From contig JAFTHG010000038.1 in NCBI GenBank assembly GCA_017457555.1, positions 1-8,368 of the forward strand: a stretch of 8,368 nucleotides of DNA. The letters are read 5' to 3'. The notes beneath the pieces are model-generated. The model was given only the letters and a program-made list of their open reading frames with translations. It did no database searches and was not told the DNA's origin. Source of the DNA: Kiritimatiellia bacterium. Its GTDB lineage: Bacteria; Verrucomicrobiota; Kiritimatiellia; RFP12; DVOR01. Position 1 is the stretch's first letter. Every line of letters begins with the position of its first letter. A program made the translations under genes and the position numbers. Shown here in pieces: positions 7,001 through 8,368 of the stretch.

Positions 7001-8368
7001 CGAATGCAACTACCGTGAAAAAGACGGGACTTGGTACACTTAAGTGGAGTACGTTGCTGAACTATACCACCTTCAATGAGGGTGAAGGAACATTTGTTGC
7101 AGCTGCGGCTGGGCAAGGTTTCGGTGGTACAGCACATGAGCAGATGGCTTTCCGTGCAGAGGCGAATGTAACCTTAAGTGGTCAGTCAAAGATTAATGCC
7201 ACCATCGCAGATGGTGTCACCTTAACAATTAACAATAGTTGCAGCGGTTCAATTACTGCAGAGGGAACCGCAACACTTAATGTGAGTGGGCAGCGAACAT
7301 TTTCTGGGGCTGTTTACGTTCCGGAAAATGCCTCATTGACGATCTCTGGCAGTATTACGACGTTGTCTGGAACGACCGTTGTGGATGGGGCGTTGATTGG
7401 TTCTTCAACCATCCTTTTAGCTGGTGATGTAGACTTGAATTCAATTTCAGGTAATTTCGTTTTCACAACGGGGTTGAAGACGTTGTATTTGAATCGTAAT
7501 CCGATGACCTTATCAACCAGTCAGTTGATGAATGGACAGTGGCCTGCCGGTGCGATGAAAGTAGGGGGTCAACGCCTCACATTAGGTTCGGGTGTTTCTT
7601 CCTTCTTAGGGGCAGCCAAATTTTCCGGACCCGTGACTTTCTCAAATTCGATTTCTGTTGCAGGAGCCCTGCACTTTGCTTCGGATGCGGTAGTAACCAT
7701 TCCGTATGGTTGTACGTTGACGGCAACGGATGAAATCCGTGTCGAGCCTGGGGCACGTTTCATTATCTCTAATGTACCTACTTCGCTGGATGCCGAATCG
7801 GTTACAAAGAATCTCTTAGTGTCAACAAAAACGGCAGGCTTACGTATTGAACAGTTGGTTTCTGTCACGGTCGTTTGGGAAACGGCTCCTTCCAATTCGG
7901 GAATCTCCAATCCGATTCCTGCATTCGTTGGTGATACCTTACAATACACAGTGACAGCTTCTTCATTCAAAACTTGGACTGGTGCAAATTCAGAGGACTG
8001 GTCGGGTGAAGGTAACTGGAATTTGAACGGGGCGACCTCCTATGAAGAAGGTGATTCGGTACTCTTCCCGGCGGCAGCTACCACGAAGACTGTTACCTTG
8101 TCGCAGTCGGTTTCACCGGAATTGATTACACTCACCGGAAGTTACTACACATTCAATGGTGGAACCAATGCGTATGCTTTTGAAGGCAATCCAAATGTTT
8201 CGCAACATGCTTCCACCTATCGTACAACATGGAATACGTTCTTTACGCGTGGTGTATATACGATTTATAAAGGTGCGGAAGCAAGTATTGGAATTGACGA
8301 TTGGTCGTATGGCGGCTCCTTCTCTGGCGAAGGTAATATCGTCATCACAGAGGGGCGATTCGCTTTAA
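943..8368 (+). CDS. Giant secreted modular beta-helix / autotransporter-like protein, 3' end missing
   Basis: The frame is open from ATG 943 to the window edge, giving at least 2,475 residues with no stop. The order is: signal peptide (1-22); five parallel beta-helix modules (about 23-296, 373-553, 630-802, 883-1139 and 1247-1468); four intervening bacterial-repeat spacers (300-372, 554-629, 807-880 and 1144-1242); and a repetitive Gly/Thr/Asn-rich passenger-like region (1479 to 2475 or beyond). Each helix module ends in a 19-residue cap like that of choice-of-anchor-Q beta-helix proteins. Cysteines number 22 before residue 1468 and only 3 after it. I see no polysaccharide lyase or glycosidase active-site signature, so an adhesin or surface-fibre role is more likely than an enzyme. 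Such proteins normally end in a barrel, sorting signal or anchor, which here would lie beyond the window. It probably shares a transcript with the upstream discoidin gene. The coding call is firm, the architecture well supported, and the function inferred. Confidence 0.93.
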   Translation, partial: MKMKMILSVVASFSLATYISAATLQSLIPEGAQSGDVITVPNGTYEPSDLSLETRELTFRAETDGGVIIDGGYAKRCADLSDTITLEGFILQNGKADRGGGVRGGTIIRTTVQNCSATFGGGSYKTNARVSIYKGNTAEFFGLAAYGGTSFSCRYEKNASAAYGGGMGALFGVTVANASVTGNTALRDSAGVLLSPAQNMVYYANSAQRGVYPGAPFATADSYASEDENAVAIVNQDIFTNAAQGDYTLNVNVASSHIKDKGDSTLGGNYDALWYDKDFSGRPRFLGLAVDIGPYEIAETFTVTCDVVGVGKVALSKTFIQEGDPVTFTATADETYVRDFDGYYVNGDCLSTEMVWTYTPTKTDIIQARFKGLEATTATLSDVLTQLHPDTREEVYLADGTYTISGLNKDVAFVGTSIGGTIVTLSDDCQASVVVNATVTGTASNITLHRCLVQNFSGTGLTVTSSVLASNCGEMSGTVVNVTAYTTMPAGLTVTDSVTLTATTNTVADAILPKGDTNIDAGEEISGVTPYDNLDIGGRPRKQGSAIDCGAHECHYITMDVEAEGYYTALNPVVGSYDKLTGDVISLLVTSPRNFLGWTLADGTLISTETNFFYTIPSVNVTLKATFQGYSLDSEDSFPNDATAQDTITLAAGTYTQTIDTPATIVGTGTQGDVVLTGAISNATLEAVTLRGATLTNVTLNRCYVDGGTLTNGSVYNSIVVNAGTPTGTFINNTTIGTTLTSLTTNINTRELNATVEDYTPPSEEADKGESMSADQRKALGDLDYYGQPRVNNSTIDKGAVEYQWAPYIVTILVKGHGLVSHTGAVEVVRGTNLIFTVAEDPKHPRGTATVENAEEQGTGTGIYLVAPKADMTVTVTFPGLEVGADATYTDIQSAIAEAQEGETITVAPGTYGPINVKNKRLTIVASSNNPADTIIDAESKTRAVQLVDGAEIVGFTIQNGLSNEGAGVINGTVRRCIIRNNKLTYNGFGAGVFNVFAESCLIVENGSTNVDRSNGGGAANSDLLNCTVANNVAEKGAGLYDCTAKNCVIALNQDLTGATSDWQGDSIEPDPTDCCTPTIGGIAVEGTTLFVDPANSDYRLREGVACIDAATADERLSTLDVAGVERPFGEGVDMGALEWNEPDYQVTISLKGRGQATVSYEVNSETFSETITWGNTATVTVPYGTTQLTLRWEEDTATSVDRALEGIYADGVMIENSTSAETADFVWTLVTRDTVNVDLLFAAADLEIDSAEALPAALTSAIPGEIVRLAEGEYDVAVTVGEGVILDGQSNASLLQGVTLNDGALLKGVTVTGTGVVGPVNGSATMQHCIVTGVTGVAVSRNVVVKTCLVYNNAAGVEDATVYLSTIASNSGEGVTGTTKVYGSILWDNGTNVAETATVVDCYVGGDPRFILPAPDGANYMLMTTSPAIDVAGMANWEGFTEADRALTDLAGNPRPRLEGFDAGAYEVQADAEVGAIWTWYGTDYSMDGSLGGAFWRKMSFGATQSVGINEDVIIADRGGFRSALLTVDDNYSFGNVALQNDAVDLRFNDAGGIWHINSLSNKTAGGALTLNARISVNSGYTQTAGALTIEPNAVLDFNGNLTASNLVTTQTGGSLSVTGNATFNGSSSYTLTDGVVNVTGNLNFHNNAVATIEKGEVNAGRISIAKGSGTALYIKGGNITASRLETGDESAWRYGDVIQTDGTVTLTGSGTGKSAPLHISHWSGASTYTLRGGILKVPNSEVRLGNDGDGTFRLEGGEAQIKSMAIANGRVVLAGGTYRALAGHTLAATLEAGTTTTIIADRFNAAAFYLTPTGTGGIVIPEGSAVSLTTGSTMTSNLELENYTDFNGNVALADDAVLTVPAVTTSSPTIDGTYTPGKIAIRGELPDGEQAWLFSVRDTEFTAEDLTLVGRWAGHCTLDVIQQSNYYNVVATKTSDPEEAEGEDQVVVTVPTITVDGDTTWTDSTKWSTTFVAAGDAVVNATSSGTLHMDGASQIGIKTLTFNVPEGVTLNVTADTMPNATTVKKTGLGTLKWSTLLNYTTFNEGEGTFVAAAAGQGFGGTAHEQMAFRAEANVTLSGQSKINATIADGVTLTINNSCSGSITAEGTATLNVSGQRTFSGAVYVPENASLTISGSITTLSGTTVVDGALIGSSTILLAGDVDLNSISGNFVFTTGLKTLYLNRNPMTLSTSQLMNGQWPAGAMKVGGQRLTLGSGVSSFLGAAKFSGPVTFSNSISVAGALHFASDAVVTIPYGCTLTATDEIRVEPGARFIISNVPTSLDAESVTKNLLVSTKTAGLRIEQLVSVTVVWETAPSNSGISNPIPAFVGDTLQYTVTASSFKTWTGANSEDWSGEGNWNLNGATSYEEGDSVLFPAAATTKTVTLSQSVSPELITLTGSYYTFNGGTNAYAFEGNPNVSQHASTYRTTWNTFFTRGVYTIYKGAEASIGIDDWSYGGSFSGEGNIVITEGRFAL
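1009..1830 (+). repeat. Beta-helix module 1 with 19-residue cap
   Basis: Residues 23-296. The module opens with DVITVPNGTYEP and a GVIIDGG strand. Rungs follow, such as LEGFILQNGKADRGGG, then Gly-rich turns AYGGG and GNTA, typical of right-handed parallel beta-helices (Beta_helix / polymorphic outer-membrane-like folds). A pre-cap segment GDYTLNVNVASSHIKDKGDS takes the place of the usual DYRL..SP.ID motif. The cap at 1774-1830 reads DFSGRPRFLGLAVDIGPYE. This and module 4 are the best-preserved helices of the five. Confidence 0.8.
1840..2058 (+). repeat. Spacer 1, bacterial repeat (divergent InlB B-repeat) type
   Basis: Residues 300-372. The segment begins FTVTCDVVGVGKV, continues EGDPVTFTATADE and DFDGYYVNGDCLSTE, and ends DIIQARFKG. 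This follows the family pattern of VTV..G.G.V, then a G..VTFTA.P strand, F.GW.VNG, and a terminal A.FKG. The usual GW is GY here. Such domains are beta-sandwich-like stalk or spacer units in surface proteins. It is the clearest of the four copies. Confidence 0.72.
2059..2601 (+). repeat. Beta-helix module 2, shortened, with cap
   Basis: Residues 373-553. It opens TATLSDVLTQ, then VYLADGTYTISG and short rungs such as LHRCLVQNFSGTGL and SVLASNCGEMSG. The cap at 2545-2601 is DIGGRPRKQGSAIDCGAHE. At about 180 residues it is roughly two thirds of the length of modules 1 and 4, with fewer Gly-rich turns. It looks like a shrunken or diverged copy whose cap has been kept. Confidence 0.7.
2602..2829 (+). 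repeat. Spacer 2, bacterial repeat type
   Basis: Residues 554-629. The segment runs YITMDVEAEGYYTALNP, then GDVISLLVTSPRNFLGWTLA, then a final strand NVTLKATFQG. The FLGW and KATFQG elements line up with spacer 1 (FDGY and QARFKG) and with the bacterial repeat family. The first strand is more diverged. Confidence 0.65.
2830..3348 (+). repeat. Beta-helix module 3, shortened, with cap
   Basis: Residues 630-802. It opens DTITLAAGTYTQTI and a TIVGTGTQGDVVL strand. Regular 15-residue rungs follow, including GATLTNVTLNRCYVD and GGTLTNGSVYNSIVV. The 13 bases ACACTTACAAATG occur in both rungs, at 3022-3034 and 3067-3079, exactly 45 bases apart. The stretch before the cap (about 3211-3285) is charged and does not look like a helix. 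The cap at 3292-3348 is DYYGQPRVNNSTIDKGAVE. Confidence 0.68.
3361..3582 (+). repeat. Spacer 3, bacterial repeat type
   Basis: Residues 807-880. It begins YIVTILVKGHGLVSHTGAVE, continues VRGTNLIFTVAEDP, and ends DMTVTVTFPG. The first half fits the family pattern well. The central F.GW motif is absent, replaced by a Glu/Gly-rich segment, so this copy is diverged in its middle. Confidence 0.62.
3589..4359 (+). repeat. Beta-helix module 4, full length, with variant cap
   Basis: Residues 883-1139. This is the most typical helix. TYTDIQSAIAEAQEGETITV and APGTY form the N-terminal cap, TIIDAES follows, and then rungs IVGFTIQNGLSNEGAGV, RRCIIRNN, ESCLIVENG, LNCTVANN and KNCVIALN. The pre-cap segment LFVDPANSDYRLREG matches the DYRL motif of choice-of-anchor-Q beta-helix proteins. 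The cap at 4303-4359, DVAGVERPFGEGVDMGALE, keeps its length, but the usual P-R is E-R with the proline moved two places on. Of the family's members, some are lyases, but no catalytic signature is evident here. Confidence 0.82.
4372..4668 (+). repeat. Spacer 4, enlarged bacterial-repeat-like unit
   Basis: Residues 1144-1242. The start YQVTISLKGRGQATVSYEV matches the first strands of spacers 1 and 3 (VT-x-x-VKG-x-G). What follows is longer than in the other spacers, with strands TATVTVPYGTTQLTLRWEE and DTVNVDLLF. It may be one diverged spacer with an insertion, or a spacer joined to a second Ig-like unit. The position between caps 4 and 5 supports an equivalent structural role. Confidence 0.52.
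4681..5346 (+). repeat. Beta-helix module 5 with cap
   Basis: Residues 1247-1468. It opens EALPAALTSAIPGEIVRLAE, where GEY stands in for GTY. Val/Thr/Gly-rich rungs follow: LQGVTLNDGALLKGVTVTG, MQHCIVTG, KTCLVYNN and YLSTIASNSG. The pre-cap segments are GDPRFILP and TTSPAIDVAG, the latter matching the SPAID motif of the family. The cap at 5290-5346 is DLAGNPRPRLEGFDAGAYE, the closest of the five to the family consensus. It is the last cap in the window. Confidence 0.78.
5377..6750 (+). other. Passenger-like region A
   Basis: Residues 1479-1936. A Trp-rich start (WTWYGTDY, then FWRKMSFG) leads into a long series of short beta strands rich in Gly, Thr, Asn and Ala, for example GGALTLNARISVNSGYTQT, GALTIEPNAVLDFNGNL and GGSLSVTGNATFNGSSSYTL. 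The strand-turn rhythm is that of autotransporter-type beta-solenoid passengers. It ends with a segment (about 6562-6750) carrying PGKIAIRGELPDGEQAWLFS and a final NYYNVVATKT strand, which looks like the closing fold of a passenger module. No specific family is certain, and it contains a single cysteine. Confidence 0.58.
6751..6783 (+). other. Acidic linker between passenger modules
   Basis: The residues SDPEEAEGEDQ form an unstructured-looking acidic stretch that separates regions A and B. Six of its eleven residues are Asp or Glu, unlike the Gly/Thr-rich strands on either side, so it marks a probable domain boundary. Confidence 0.55.
6784..7965 (+). other. Passenger-like region B
   Basis: Residues 1948-2341. 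The start VDGDTTWTDSTKWSTTFVAA and GDAVVNA parallels the start of region C. The motif TVKKTGLGTLKWST (about 7012-7059) then closely resembles the K.G.GTL.L core of the autotransporter-associated beta-strand (PATR-type) repeat. Solenoid-like strands follow (TLSGQSKINATIADGVTLTI, SLTISGSITTLSG, TVVDGALIGSSTILLAGDV). It closes with EQLVSVTVVWETAP and DTLQYTVTAS. Such repeats are known in passengers exported across the outer membrane. Confidence 0.6.
7966..8368 (+). other. Passenger-like region C, cut by window end
   Basis: From residue 2342 to the edge. The start FKTWTGANSEDWSGEGNWN, then GDSVLFPA and TKTVTLSQSVSPELITLTG, is the W-x-G...W...GNW...GD.V.F...VTL pattern that opens many PATR-associated modules in PVC bacteria. 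The last visible residues, SGEGNIVITEGRFAL, match the typical G.G.L...G...L strand that carries such a module on, so more of the same should follow outside the window. Confidence 0.66.

Noticed and set aside
7569..7970. Reverse-strand open frame of 133 codons
   Set aside because: It is antisense to the continuous passenger-like frame, and no ribosome binding site or domain was recognised. It is probably a shadow kept open by codon bias on the other strand.
8156..8368. Forward open frame ending in the terminal TAA
   Set aside because: It overlaps the real frame, which reads a typical passenger sequence to the edge. Its own translation is basic and shows no pattern.
943..8368. CRISPR-like or mobile-element repeats within the repetitive region
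   Set aside because: The repetition is at protein level with a 3-base coding phase throughout. There are no identical spaced repeats, terminal inverted repeats or transposase motifs.

Overview
The window holds two genes on the + strand and almost nothing else. The first (1-921) is the end of a gene for a probable secreted protein closing in a discoidin-like (F5/8 type C) carbohydrate-binding fold. The second starts 21 bases later at 943, behind a strong Shine-Dalgarno sequence. It stays open in one frame to the last base, so at least 2,475 codons are present and the true 3' end lies outside the window. I translated this frame from end to end and found no stop and no sign of a frameshift. The TAA at the very end (8366-8368) is in another frame.

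The large protein is a modular surface or secreted protein. A signal peptide (residues 1-22) is followed by five right-handed parallel beta-helix modules. Each begins with a GTY-type strand and ends in the same 19-residue cap, D-x-x-G-x-P-R-x(6)-[VIF]-D-x-G-[AP]-x-E. Between successive helices sit four short beta-sandwich-like spacers resembling the bacterial repeat / divergent InlB B-repeat family. After the fifth cap (residue 1468) the design changes to a low-cysteine, Gly/Thr/Asn-rich region. It resembles autotransporter-type passengers and contains three Trp-rich module starts near 5377, 6829 and 7975. The anchor or translocation domain, if there is one, is not in the window.

Organism: sampled lines give a GC content in the mid-40s percent. 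Giant choice-of-anchor-Q-like beta-helix proteins carrying autotransporter-like repeats, next to discoidin proteins, are typical of host- or sediment-associated PVC bacteria (Kiritimatiellota, Lentisphaerota, Verrucomicrobiota). The canonical AAAGGAGG ribosome binding site argues against Bacteroidota. This assignment is inference, not proof.

The two genes probably form one transcription unit. A reasonable hypothesis is that both products act outside the cell on glycans or surfaces, as a small glycan-binding partner plus a very long fibrous adhesin. No enzyme active site, RNA gene, mobile element, CRISPR array or terminator could be supported.
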